A stretch of 64,000 nt of DNA, taken from the NCBI GenBank assembly GCA_023425645.1, contig JAFACG010000043.1, forward strand, positions 1 to 64,000, read 5' to 3'. Numbering within the stretch: the stretch's first letter is position 1; each line of letters starts with the position of its first letter. The notes beneath the pieces were generated by a model. That model did no database searches and was not told the DNA's origin. It was given only the letters and a program-made list of their open reading frames with translations. The translations under genes and the position numbers were made by a program. This stretch comes from Pseudomonadota bacterium (GTDB lineage: Bacteria > Pseudomonadota > Gammaproteobacteria > Burkholderiales > Burkholderiaceae_B). Below are positions 1-8,021 of the stretch, piece by piece.

Positions 1-63
1 TTCCAGTCCCACCTTGGCCTTAAACTCGGCGCTGTGCACCCTGCGCTTTTTACCTTCACTCAT
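1..63 (-). CDS. IS3-family transposase OrfA, N-terminal fragment cut by the window edge
   Basis: Reading leftwards from an ATG at 63, the frame gives MSEGKKRRVHSAEFKAKVGL and then runs off the window. This opening is typical of the small helix-turn-helix OrfA of IS3-family elements (IS51/IS407-like), which binds the element ends and supplies the N-terminus of the frameshift OrfAB transposase. A candidate terminal repeat lies just upstream at 97-120, so the element enters from the left and ends at about 120. Whether the rest of the element is intact cannot be seen. Confidence 0.8.
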   Translation of the reverse strand, partial: MSEGKKRRVHSAEFKAKVGLE

Positions 64-96
64 TCGCTACCATCCTTTCGCGGACGACAGCTTAAA

Positions 97-120
97 CCCC
101 CGTCTCAAATTTGGGGTCCA
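97..120 (-). repeat. Terminal inverted repeat of the left IS3-family element
   Basis: On the minus strand the stretch starts TGGACCCCAAATTTGAGACG and precedes the OrfA start by about 35 bases. A TG-initiated G/C-rich end at this distance is usual for IS3-family elements. The partner repeat is outside the window, so the exact boundary is inferred. Confidence 0.6.
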
Positions 121-358
121 CTATACAGATCGGTGTGCATCCTGGCATTGTAGTCGGCCGCCTGCAGCACGAAGGCCTCATTGAGCGCTCTTGGTTTAAT
201 GGACTAAAGGCTAGTTTCAATTTAAGTCAAGCAAATTAAAACAAAACTAGGTCAAGCCGCCAGCAAACTCCCGACCGGCTCTTTTTCTTTCCCGACCTGC
301 TCCGAAGCGCCCTATCCACCTCGGTAACGACCCGACAAAATTTGCTCAGTTCAGGCGG
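121..358. other. Gap between two IS remnants; no recognisable gene
   Basis: This stretch of roughly 240 bases separates the left IS end from the 3' end of the second IS remnant. On the minus strand, about 120-215 reads through a short open peptide (containing AFVLQAADYNARM) that abuts the IS end and could be the tail of an interrupted gene, but I do not recognise it. The section 215-260 is AT-rich. No promoter, RNA gene or repeat was identified. Confidence 0.4.
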
Positions 359-1004
359 CTAATACGAAGGCTTCAGCCGGGGTTTGATATTCAACGCCTG
401 GTGTGGGCGTCGGTGGTTATAAAAGCGTATCCAGTCGCCAATAAGGCGACTGGCATGCGCCCGGCCGAAGCAAGGATGGCGCTGGTACACGCCCCCACGT
501 TCCGCATCGGGCGACCAAAGCACGTTCCAACGCGCTAGCGGCGGTTGTCGCTTTGCCGCTGCGGGACAAGTGCCAACCCTGCAATTCGCGGGTAGGGCAG
601 TCGATCACCCGAGCCAGCGTGGCCCAGCCGTCACGGCCAGCCCAGATGCGGCACAGATCGTTCGACCAGTGCTCGTTTGGCGCAGTGGCGACCGAGGGCA
701 AGGCTTGGATTCTGGGCCTGAAACCGATGGCGCGCTTCTTCACTTGCCCACCTTTAAGCTGGAAGATCCGCTGCACCGTGTTCTTGTTCATTCTCAGCAA
801 ATAAGCCGCAGTCCGATACCCAAAGGATGGCAACTCCTCGGTCATCGCTTTGATGGGCTCTGCTAGCTTGGAATCGACCTTTGGCGCGGCCTTAGTGGGT
901 TTGTAATACACCGTGCGCCGGGGCATACCGAACCACTGGCACAGCTTGGAGATCGAGACGGTGTAGCCATCTTCCTTCAGTCCCTGGCGGATTGTCTCGA
1001 TCAT
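359..1004 (-). pseudogene. IS3-family transposase OrfB, internally deleted
   Basis: The first 165 or so codons read as an IS3-family OrfB: an HTH_21-like start (MIETIRQGLKEDGYTVSISK), then GYRTAAYLLR and the first catalytic Asp in NDLCRIWAG. Homology stops after VPAPSLLR. Near 463-465 the sequence jumps into another frame that encodes only the end of the protein (ASRLIGDWIRFYNHRRPHQA ... LKPSY), stopping at 359. The missing piece, about 50-55 codons by family comparison, carries the second Asp (SDNG motif) and the catalytic Glu of the DDE triad. The gene therefore cannot make a working transposase. No OrfA was found upstream, so this is a relic and not a copy of the element at the left edge. 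Confidence 0.85.
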
Positions 1005-1303
1005 TTCCCGTCCTTGCCCAACTGATCGCCACGACGCGCCTCCTACCAGCTAAAGCCTTACAGAGGACGACTCGTAACGTATTATTTCCGCGAACGGGGC
1101 CATTCTGCCCCTTGGTTGAGAAAATTCGAATTTTTCGGTTCGTCCCCTAAAGTTCCTTTCCCCTCCTCCGTAAATGCTGGTGAACAGGAAGAACGCAGCG
1201 TGTCGAATGCGCGATCACCCCTCCGGGGCCCAGCAAAACGTCAACGCTTTCCTGGGCAAAGGGCGAAACCGTTTCGCCGCTCTACTCAACATCGGGAGTT
1301 ACC
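1005..1303 (+). promoter_or_regulatory. Upstream region and long 5' leader of fliC
   Basis: These 299 bases hold no convincing gene. The left part (1005-1080) is probably the edge of the IS relic. The right part carries the sigma-28 promoter at 1148-1174 and a leader of about 120 nt. The leader includes a 17-bp palindrome (GGCGAAAC, one base, GTTTCGCC) at 1262-1278, and the fliC ribosome-binding site GGGAG lies at 1294-1298. Confidence 0.6.
1148..1174 (+). promoter_or_regulatory. Sigma-28 (FliA) promoter of fliC
   Basis: TAAA at 1148-1151, exactly 15 bases, then TCCGTAAA at 1167-1174. This matches TAAA-N15-GCCGATAA closely and is placed as expected for a class III flagellin promoter. Confidence 0.85.
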
Positions 1304-2992
1304 ATGTCTGTTATCAATACCAATTACCTGTCGCTGGTTGCCCAGGGCAATCTGACCAAGTCTCAAGGCGCACTGGGCCAGGCCATCGAGCGCCTGTCCT
1401 CCGGCCTGCGCATCAACAGCGCCAAGGACGACGCTGCCGGCCAAGCCATCGCCAACCGCTTTACGTCCAACATCAATGGCCTGAAGCAAGCCGCCCGCAA
1501 CGCCAACGACGGCATCTCCATCGCCCAGACCACCGAAGGCGCGCTGAACGAAATCAACAACAACCTGCAGCGCATCCGTGACCTGTCCGTGCAAGCCGCC
1601 ACCGGCTCCAATTCGCCTTCTGATCTGAAGTCGATTCAGGACGAAATCCAGCAGCGCCTGGGCGAAATCGATCGCGTCTCCGGTCAGACCCAGTTCAACG
1701 GCGTCAAAGTGCTGGCTGGCGACAACAAGCTGACCGTTCAGGTCGGTGCACACGATGGCCAAACCATCGAGATCAACCTGAAAGCAATCACGGCCCAAAC
1801 GCTTGGCCTGGAAGGTTTTAACGTTGACGGCAAGGGTTCTATTGCAAATAAAGCTGCTACAGCAGATAGCTTGACCTTGGCTGGTTTTAAAGCGGCAGCT
1901 AGCCCCAACACGGATGGCAGCACCACTTACACCAAAACCACGACAACGGCTAACATTGCAGCCACCGCGACAGACGTGATTGCTACGTTGGCTTCGGGCG
2001 GGACGCTTACTTACGCCGGCACTAATACCGGTCTGGGTGTTGCTGCTACTGGCGGTACGTATACCGCTGACGGTAAGGGTTCGTTCGCTTTTGATGCAAC
2101 AGGTGTTTCTGCTGCAAATCTGCAAGGCTATCTAACTCCTAATGCAGGTGACAGCGTTACCGCGCAAGTCGAGATTAATGGTAAGTCTCAAGACGTTATC
2201 ATTAAACAGGACGGGACAATTACCGGTGCCGCTGGTGAAACTCTGTACCTGGACTCCACAGGGAACCTGACCCAAACCTATGCTGGCAACCCTGCCGTTG
2301 CAACGTTGGATGGCTTAGCTAATAACCATAGCGATGCCACTACGGCAGTAGCTACTAAGATTACAGTAGGGGATACTGTAATTTCGTTGGTAGGCTCAAC
2401 GGACGGTGGTACTACGGCTGGCACTATTAACGTAACCGGCGCCAAAGTATCTGCTCAAGCATTGGCGACCGTTGGCGCCGCAGGCGGCTTTACGGCAGGT
2501 GGCTATACGGTTGCCGCTGGCGGCGCGGTTACTGATGCGGGTGGTGCTGCAGTCTATGTACAACAGGATGGTACCCTGGGTAACGAGGATGAATATGAAA
2601 GCACCCAAAGCTATTATGCTCACGCAAACGGTAATGTAACTACCAGCTCTGGTGCGCAGGTTTATGTGAATGCACAGAATGAACTGACTCTTGATGCTGC
2701 TACTACCGCTGAGCGCACCGCCGATCCTCTGGCCGCTCTGGACAAGGCCCTGGCTCAAGTCGACTCCCTGCGCTCCGAGCTGGGTGCCGTTCAGAACCGC
2801 TTCGAATCCACGATCGCCAACCTGAACAACACCGTGACCAACCTGTCCGCCGCTCGTTCGCGCATTGAAGACGCTGACTACGCTGTTGAAGTGTCCAACA
2901 TGACCCGCGCTCAGATCCTGCAACAGGCTGGCACCTCGGTTCTGGCCCAGGCCAACCAGGTTCCACAAACGGTTCTGTCGCTGCTGCGTTAA
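1304..2992 (+). CDS. fliC: Flagellin, filament subunit
   Basis: This is the filament protein, 562 residues, exported by the flagellar type III system and polymerised under the FliD cap. The N-terminal D0/D1 region (about 1-165) and C-terminal D1/D0 region (about 473-562, ending QTVLSLLR) are classical. The middle (about 166-470) is Gly/Thr/Ala-rich and unlike other flagellins I know. Its DNA is visibly less GC-rich than the ends, as is common for surface-exposed D2/D3 domains under diversifying selection. Residues R90, L94 and E114, the Salmonella TLR5 contacts, are all present. The ATG follows GGGAG. The gene has its own sigma-28 promoter and terminator, so it is monocistronic. FliS is its likely chaperone. 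Confidence 0.97.
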   Translation: MSVINTNYLSLVAQGNLTKSQGALGQAIERLSSGLRINSAKDDAAGQAIANRFTSNINGLKQAARNANDGISIAQTTEGALNEINNNLQRIRDLSVQAATGSNSPSDLKSIQDEIQQRLGEIDRVSGQTQFNGVKVLAGDNKLTVQVGAHDGQTIEINLKAITAQTLGLEGFNVDGKGSIANKAATADSLTLAGFKAAASPNTDGSTTYTKTTTTANIAATATDVIATLASGGTLTYAGTNTGLGVAATGGTYTADGKGSFAFDATGVSAANLQGYLTPNAGDSVTAQVEINGKSQDVIIKQDGTITGAAGETLYLDSTGNLTQTYAGNPAVATLDGLANNHSDATTAVATKITVGDTVISLVGSTDGGTTAGTINVTGAKVSAQALATVGAAGGFTAGGYTVAAGGAVTDAGGAAVYVQQDGTLGNEDEYESTQSYYAHANGNVTTSSGAQVYVNAQNELTLDAATTAERTADPLAALDKALAQVDSLRSELGAVQNRFESTIANLNNTVTNLSAARSRIEDADYAVEVSNMTRAQILQQAGTSVLAQANQVPQTVLSLLR

Positions 2993-3044
2993 TTTCTGCG
3001 TAGCACTGCCCTTTGCCTTGCGCAGGGGGCAGACAGTTTGCCGC

Positions 3045-3066
3045 AAGCCAGCCCTCGGGCTGGCTT
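3045..3066 (+). terminator. fliC terminator hairpin
   Basis: AAGCCAGCCC, a two-base loop, then GGGCTGGCTT gives a perfect 10-bp stem 52 bases past the fliC stop. The T tract is weak (CTTGCATTAT). The 3' arm also marks the start of the duplicated segment at 3059. Confidence 0.8.
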
Positions 3067-3266
3067 CTTGCATTATGGGTCCATCTATCGCTACACCTCG
3101 GACAGCAACAGCGCCCTTCAGATCAATTACCGGACAGCAGCCCCGCCGGGCTGGCCCTTAGCCGTTCCGTGAATTCCTGGGTGATCTGGGACCTGGCCTG
3201 ATGGGCGGGATGCAGCAATCCGACCCGGAACGGCACCACGGGCTTGAAGGGTTTGAAGAGCACGCC
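3059..3266. repeat. Diverged duplicate of the LysR gene 3' end (copy A)
   Basis: This stretch matches 3988-4165 almost base for base from GCTGGCTTCTTGCATTATGG through to GGGTTTGAAGA, apart from a roughly 30-base insertion near 3108-3140 and scattered substitutions. The corresponding part of copy B codes for the C-terminal 48 or so residues of the LysR regulator. Copy A has no start and its reading frame is disrupted, so it is a non-coding relic. Together the two copies form direct repeats around the toxin-antitoxin pair. Confidence 0.85.
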
Positions 3267-3280
3267 GGGCCCAGTCTTCG

Positions 3281-3607
3281 TCAACCGGGATCGCCGCTCA
3301 GTCGCTGGATAGCGGCGCGATAGGCCGCCATATCTTCCCGTTTGTCCACGGCCAGCACCAAGACGACGAGAACATCATCCTCGACGAGATACACCAGACG
3401 ATACCCTTGTTTCAGCAGCTTGATCTTATAACAATCCCGCAGGTCGCCATGCAACGCGGAGCCTGGCACATGGGGCACGTCCAGTCGTTTGCGAAGCAAT
3501 TTCTTGAACGCCGTTTTCACACTGCCATCCAGCCGCTGCTATTCCTGCAGCGCCTGCGGCAAGAACTTCAGCCGGTATTTCGGCGCCTTGGGCTCAGAGC
3601 TGCTCAA
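3281..3607 (-). pseudogene. RelE/StbE-type toxin with an in-frame stop
   Basis: The frame begins at a TTG overlapping the antitoxin stop, reads SEPKAPKYRLKFLPQALQE, and meets TAG at 3539-3541 where this family has Trp (LQEW). It then continues open for 85 residues (QRLDGSVKTAFKKLLRKRLD ... YRLVYLVEDDVLVVLVLAVD) to 3281. The downstream part is a well-preserved RelE/ParE-superfamily mRNA-interferase fold. A restart at GTG 3520 would give a 79-residue protein lacking the first helix. Either the toxin is dead from one nonsense change, or a shortened product is made. A sequencing error at this base is the other explanation. Confidence 0.75.
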
Positions 3608-3845
3608 AATCGACCTCGACGGCAGTGTCTTTCAACGCCAACCGTTGCCGCACCAGATCAGCTAACTCGCGGTTGGCCATTTCCTCTACCAGCGCCTCGA
3701 ACAAGCGTGGCGTGACCATGTAGAACGCCGGCCGATTGTGATTCAGTACGGCAACCGGTTTCTCGCCCGCCGTGCGCAGCACTTGTGCCGGATTCTTCTT
3801 GAATTCGGACATGCTGATAGAGTAATCGGCATAGATCAGGTCCAT
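3594..3845 (-). CDS. Type II antitoxin, Phd/YefM (StbD/RelB) family
   Basis: An 83-residue protein beginning MDLIYADYSISMSEFKKNPA. The start is taken at ATG 3845 because GGGAG lies just upstream; an in-frame TTG at 3857 is weaker. The N-terminal half matches the Phd/YefM DNA-binding fold (FKKNPAQVL, then PVAVLNHNRPAFYMV). The acidic C-terminal tail (ADLVRQRLALKDTAVEVDFE) would neutralise the RelE-like toxin encoded directly downstream with a short overlap. The upstream 3850-3985 is AT-rich and would hold the autoregulated promoter. The gene looks intact although the toxin carries a stop, so the module may persist only as a relic or as an antitoxin that counters related toxins elsewhere. Confidence 0.85.
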   Translation of the reverse strand: MDLIYADYSISMSEFKKNPAQVLRTAGEKPVAVLNHNRPAFYMVTPRLFEALVEEMANRELADLVRQRLALKDTAVEVDFEQL

Positions 3846-3987
3846 ATCGACTCCCAAAAAAGCTACGAAATTAGCGCTATTTTAGCAGTATAAAGCCGTC
3901 AAGAATAAAGTGAAGAGAGGAAAGACGGCCAGAACGATATCGAAGAACCACGCGAACGCCCAGAGGACCCGAAGCGATTCAATTAGC

Positions 3988-4165
3988 GCTGGCTTCTTGC
4001 ATTATGGGCCCATGCCTATCGCTACACCTCGGACAGCAGCGCCGCCAGGCTGGCCCTTAGCCGTTCCGTGAATTCCTGGGTGATCTGGGACCTGGCCTGG
4101 TGGGCGGGATGCAGCAATCCGACCCGGAACGGCACCACGGGCTTGAAGGGTTTGAAGACCACGCC
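3988..4165. repeat. LysR 3' end, original copy (copy B) of the direct repeat
   Basis: This is the partner of 3059-3266. It includes the last 144 bases of the LysR gene plus 34 bases downstream. Those downstream bases match the 3' arm of the fliC terminator and the bases after it, which suggests that LysR once lay directly beside fliC. Confidence 0.8.
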
Positions 4166-4918
4166 TTGGCCTCCTTGCCGGCCATAGCTGGCCACCGTGA
4201 TCGGGTCCAACAGGCAGATGCCTTGCCCGCGCTCCACGAAGCGCAAGGCGGGGATGAAGAATCGGGTGCGCACGCGCACGTTCAGGCGGCACTGCGCGGC
4301 ATCGAACACCTGGCTCAAGGCATGGGCCGTGCTGTGATCCGGATACAGCGCGATCATGGGCTCGTCCGCCAGCAGAGCCGGCGTCAGTACGGGTTCGCGC
4401 GCCAGGCGATGGCCGGCCGGCACGGCGCATACGCACTCCATGTCGAACAGCTCCACCTCGATGGACGGGTCCGGCCCGCCGATCTCGGCCAAGGCCACGT
4501 CATATTGCGCCGAGGCCGTCCATTCCAGAATGCTTTCCGAGGTCGGGGTCTGCAGGGACACTTGCACGCCGGGATAGTCATCCAGAAAATCCGCGACCAG
4601 GTCCGGCATGAACACATAAGAAGGACCGGGCATGCAACGCAGAACGCCCTGCTGCTTGTTCCGGATGTCCTTGAGGGTTTCGGTCAGCTCCTGCATGCGG
4701 CCTACGATGGCCTCCAGCTCCGTGTACAAGTACTTGGCTTCCGGCGTGGGATACAAGCGCTTCTTGCGGCGCTCGAACAGCGGAAAGCCCAACTGCTCCT
4801 CCAGAGCGGCAATATTCATGCTGACCGCCGACTGCGTCTTGAACAGACGCTGGGCCGCATCGGACACCGACCCGGCCAGCATCACAAGACGAAACGCTTC
4901 CATCTGGCGTAGGTTCAT
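4022..4918 (-). CDS. LysR-family transcriptional regulator of the adjacent tct/racemase operon
   Basis: 298 residues, full length for the family. A winged helix-turn-helix occupies about residues 1-60 (MNLRQMEAFRLVMLAGSVSD ... KTQSAVSMNIAALEEQLGFP), and a LysR substrate-binding domain runs from about 90 to the end. The gene is divergent from tctB with a 153-base shared control region, the standard arrangement for a LysR protein that controls its neighbour in response to that pathway's substrate. The effector is unknown; a dicarboxylate or amino acid is likely from the target genes. The last 48 codons are duplicated downstream at 3059-3266. Confidence 0.93.
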   Translation of the reverse strand: MNLRQMEAFRLVMLAGSVSDAAQRLFKTQSAVSMNIAALEEQLGFPLFERRKKRLYPTPEAKYLYTELEAIVGRMQELTETLKDIRNKQQGVLRCMPGPSYVFMPDLVADFLDDYPGVQVSLQTPTSESILEWTASAQYDVALAEIGGPDPSIEVELFDMECVCAVPAGHRLAREPVLTPALLADEPMIALYPDHSTAHALSQVFDAAQCRLNVRVRTRFFIPALRFVERGQGICLLDPITVASYGRQGGQGVVFKPFKPVVPFRVGLLHPAHQARSQITQEFTERLRASLAALLSEV

Positions 4919-4981
4919 GACTCAAAAACATCAATAAAACTGATGAAGTCCTAAATAAATAAGATTTGCGCTGATCAAACG

Positions 4982-5011
4982 ATTTAGCCACTATTTCGGC
5001 TATGACTAAAT
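4982..5011. promoter_or_regulatory. Candidate LysR operator
   Basis: Nested inverted repeats lie between the divergent genes: ATTTAG (4982-4987) with CTAAAT (5006-5011), and TAGCC (4985-4989) with GGCTA (4998-5002). The inner pair contains the T-N11-A dyad typical of LysR sites. Assignment is by position and symmetry only. Confidence 0.5.
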
Positions 5012-5071
5012 AGGGTTGAACCCGATAAACGGCGGTCCAGCGGCACGCCAATAAAACTCATGGAGACAAAC

Positions 5072-5566
5072 ATGACCAAGAAAAGCCGAGGGGGTTTCAT
5101 GGATAAACCCCGCGTCGATATGGCCTTTTCCAGCACCATCATCCTGATTTCCATCCTTATCCTCAGCAACGACGCCTTGGTCGAGGGCGGCGTGCAGACC
5201 GAATTGGGCTCCCTGTTCCTGCCGCGGATCGTCGCGGTGCTCATGATCATTTTCGCTCTTGGCATGGGCCTGCCCGCCCTGCTTGGCATCTTGCGAACCA
5301 CCCGCAGGACCAGTTCCCCCTGGGCCGGCGCGCAGGATGCGATCGGCGTGATCCTCTATCTGGCGATCCTGCTGGCCTACTGGCTGGCCATGCCGCTGGT
5401 GGGCTTCGTGGTCGCCACCCCGGTGGCCATGCTGGCGATCGGCCGGCTGCTGGGCGCCCGGAAATGGTGGCCCATGCTGGCCGTATCCATCATCACGCCG
5501 CTGGTGATCGACTCCGGCAGCCGCGCTTTCCTGCGCGTCTTCCTGCCGGTCTGGTCCCTGTCCTGA
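5072..5566 (+). CDS. Tripartite tricarboxylate transporter small membrane subunit TctB
   Basis: A 164-residue membrane protein with four hydrophobic segments (starting with FSSTIILISILILS and ending with a PMLAVSIITPLVID stretch), matching the TctB family in length and pattern. It would pair with TctA in a secondary carboxylate uptake system fed by the periplasmic TctC. The start is ATG 5072, preceded by GGAGAC; the upstream in-frame ATG at 5060 lacks a ribosome-binding site. It is first gene of the LysR-linked operon and 11 bases before tctA. Since tctA is broken, TctB probably has no working partner here. Confidence 0.85.
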   Translation: MTKKSRGGFMDKPRVDMAFSSTIILISILILSNDALVEGGVQTELGSLFLPRIVAVLMIIFALGMGLPALLGILRTTRRTSSPWAGAQDAIGVILYLAILLAYWLAMPLVGFVVATPVAMLAIGRLLGARKWWPMLAVSIITPLVIDSGSRAFLRVFLPVWSLS

Positions 5567-5577
5567 AGGGGACTCGC

Positions 5578-6934
5578 ATGACTGACATCTTGCATAACTT
5601 CATCGGGGGCCCGGGCACGATCTTCGCGCCCGGTCCCATCGCCGCCATCGTCATGGGCGTGTGCATCGGGATTTTCTTCGGCGCCATTCCGGGGATTTCC
5701 GGCATCATGACCATCGCCATCGTCCTGCCGCTGACTTTTTACGTCGATCCGGTCATCGGCATCACCATGCTGCTGGCGATCTACAAGGCCGGCATCTATG
5801 GCGGGTCCATTTCGGCCATCCTGATCAACACACCGGGGGCTGCCGCCTCCTTCCTGACGGCGCAGGATGGGCATGCCCTGGCCAGGGCCGGCAAGGCCGG
5901 CCCCATCGAAAAAGCATTCCTGCTGATCTTCGCCTTCACCGTCGTCGGCTCCATGACGGGCGAATCCATTGCCCGCGGCATGCTGTCCTGCTGCCTGGGC
6001 ATGCTGTTCGCCATGGTGGGCATGTCGCCCGTCACGGGAGCCGCCCGCCTCACCTTCGACATTCCGGCATTGATGAGCGGCTTCACCTTCCTGCCCTTGC
6101 TGATGGGCGTGCTGGTCATGCCGGAAGTGATCGAGGCCGTCAAGCGCCGCCGGGCGCCGCCCCTGGATCTGATTCCCACGGCCTCGGCCAATCTTCATCG
6201 GCGCCCTGCCCGGCCTGGGCTCCAGCGCGGCCGCCTTCATGGCCTATGGGGAGGCCAAGCGTTCTTCCAAGGACCCCGACGAGTTCGGCAAGGGCTCTCT
6301 GCATGGCGTGGCGGCGGCCGAATCCGCCAACAACGCCGTGTGCGGCTCCAGTATGATCCCCATGCTGACGCTGAGCATACCCGGCGACGACGTCACAGCT
6401 CTGTTGATGGGCGCCTTCCTGATCCACGGCATCACGCCCGGCCCCACCATCTTCTATGAACACACCGACGTCATCTACGGCATCTTCGCCGGCTTCCTGA
6501 TCACCGATCTGTTCCTGCTGATCATCGCGCGCGCCGGCTTCAAGTTCTGGACGCGTCTGGCGTCGGTGCCCCGCTATTACATCTTCCCGTGCGTCACGGT
6601 CTTCGCCTTCTTCGGCACCTACACCGTCAACCAGGAGATGTACGACATCTTGCTGCTGATCGTATTCACCATCCTGGGCTGCGGCATACGCCGGCTGGGC
6701 CTGAGCACGGCGGCCTTCATCATCGGCTTCATCCTGACCCCGCTGCTGGAGCAGAACCTGGATCAGGCGGTGACCATCGTGGGCACGGAATACGACATGC
6801 TGGCCCGCTCGCCCATGGTCTGGATATTCACGGCCTTGAGCCTGTTCTCGGTGTATTCCGCGCTGCGCCTGCAGCGCAGGACCCGCCTCAAGGCCGCCAT
6901 CTTGAACCAAGCGGAAACACAGGCCCGAGCCTGA
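5578..6934 (+). pseudogene. Tripartite transporter large permease TctA, frameshifted and internally shortened
   Basis: The first 204 codons are a normal TctA N-terminus (GISGIMTIAIVLPLTFY, INTPGAAASFLT). At 6190 an extra A after TCG GCC moves the reading frame. The continuation (IFIGALPGLGSSAAAF, then AESANNAVCGSSMIPMLTL, HGITPGPTIF) is intact in another frame to 6934. Even when repaired, the protein would be about 451 residues against the usual 490-510. The cytoplasmic stretch that should lie between VMPEVIEAVKRR and the GALPG motif is missing, so a deletion is likely as well as the frameshift. One sequencing error would not explain both. Confidence 0.85.
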
Positions 6935-6951
6935 CCCTCCTTACCAGAACA

Positions 6952-6968
6952 GGGTCTGAACAAGACCC
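6952..6968 (+). promoter_or_regulatory. Small hairpin between tctA and tctC
   Basis: GGGTCT, five bases, AGACCC gives a perfect 6-bp stem 26 bases before the tctC start. Such hairpins often protect the downstream message of the abundant binding protein. No T tract follows. Confidence 0.35.
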
Positions 6969-6994
6969 GATATCAAACCCTTGGAGACAACAAT

Positions 6995-7939
6995 ATGAAA
7001 CACCTGCGCATTTCCATACTGGCCTTGAGCACAGCCGTCGCCACGCTGTTCACGGCATCCGCCGCTGCCGCGGACCACCCCGTCAAGCCCATCAATGTCA
7101 TCGTGCCCTGGGGGGCGGGCGGCGACTCGGATCTGACCACGCGGCTGTGGGCCGACGCCATGGAGCATGAGCTGGGCAAGCCGGTGGTGGTGATCAACAA
7201 GGCCGGCGGCGGCGTCATCGGCACCACCTTCGTGGCCAACAGCAAGAAAGACGGCTACACCCTGGTGAATGCCGGTCTGAGCAATGTGCAAGTCACCCCC
7301 AACTTCAGCAAGACTCCCTATGACATCGACAGCTTCGAACCCGTGGTCAAGCTCTCGTCCGTGCCCTTCGGCATTCTGGTGCCCGCCGACAGCCCCTACA
7401 AGACCTTCCAGGAATTCATCGCCGCCGCCAAGTCCGGCACCTTGACCCAAGGGTCCTGGGGCGCCGCCTCCTCGGGCACCGTGCTGGCCAGCATCGTGGC
7501 CGACCAGGCCGGCTATACCGTGAAGTACGTGCACGGCAACACGACGGCGGAATCCATGGTGGACTTGATAGGCGGCCATATCGATTCAGCGGTCTCCTTT
7601 CCCCCGGCCTTCGGCCCCCACGTGAAATCCGGGCGCGCGCGCCTGCTGGTCCTGAACCAGGCCATGGATGAATACCCGGGCGTACCCACTTTTGCCGACT
7701 TCGGGATCAAAGGCTCCTTCGAAGGCTGGTCTGGCATCTATGCGCCCAAAGGCACTCCCAAGGAGGTCATCGATACTTTGATCGCCGCCAGCGCCAAAGC
7801 CATGGCCAAGCCCGATGTCCAGGCGGCCTACGCCAATATGGGCGCCAACGTGGACTTTCGCAGCGGCGAGGCGTGGATCCGGGAAACACGCGAAACCTAT
7901 GAGCTGATGAAAGAGGCCGCCGCAAAAATGAAACAGTAA
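6995..7939 (+). CDS. Periplasmic substrate-binding protein, Bug/TctC family
   Basis: 314 residues. A signal peptide (MKHLRISILALSTAVATLFT, cut near ASAAAA-DHP) is followed by a complete Bug-family fold with the usual motifs PINVIVPWGAGGDSDLTTR and GKPVVVINKAGGGVIGTTFV, and a C-terminal KPDVQAAYANMGAN. Bug proteins bind carboxylates, amino acids or amides for TTT transporters; some act in sensing. The start has GGAGAC spaced as in tctB. The gene looks intact although the permease partner tctA is broken. It could still work with another TTT permease, since the family is greatly expanded in Alcaligenaceae. Confidence 0.93.
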   Translation: MKHLRISILALSTAVATLFTASAAAADHPVKPINVIVPWGAGGDSDLTTRLWADAMEHELGKPVVVINKAGGGVIGTTFVANSKKDGYTLVNAGLSNVQVTPNFSKTPYDIDSFEPVVKLSSVPFGILVPADSPYKTFQEFIAAAKSGTLTQGSWGAASSGTVLASIVADQAGYTVKYVHGNTTAESMVDLIGGHIDSAVSFPPAFGPHVKSGRARLLVLNQAMDEYPGVPTFADFGIKGSFEGWSGIYAPKGTPKEVIDTLIAASAKAMAKPDVQAAYANMGANVDFRSGEAWIRETRETYELMKEAAAKMKQ

Positions 7940-8021
7940 GTCCTGTAAGCCCAGCAGCCTCGCCCACCGCACAAAAACCGGCCTGTCATCAGGCCGAGGG
8001 TGCCTTTTTACGCCTTGAACC

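Noticed and set aside
120..220. Short minus-strand peptide abutting the left IS end, possibly the tail of an interrupted gene
   Set aside because: It is open for only about 30 codons and matches no family I recognise; kept only as a note in the gap entry.
1116..1355. Small plus-strand frames across the fliC leader
   Set aside because: They overlap the sigma-28 promoter and the fliC start in another frame and have no coding character.
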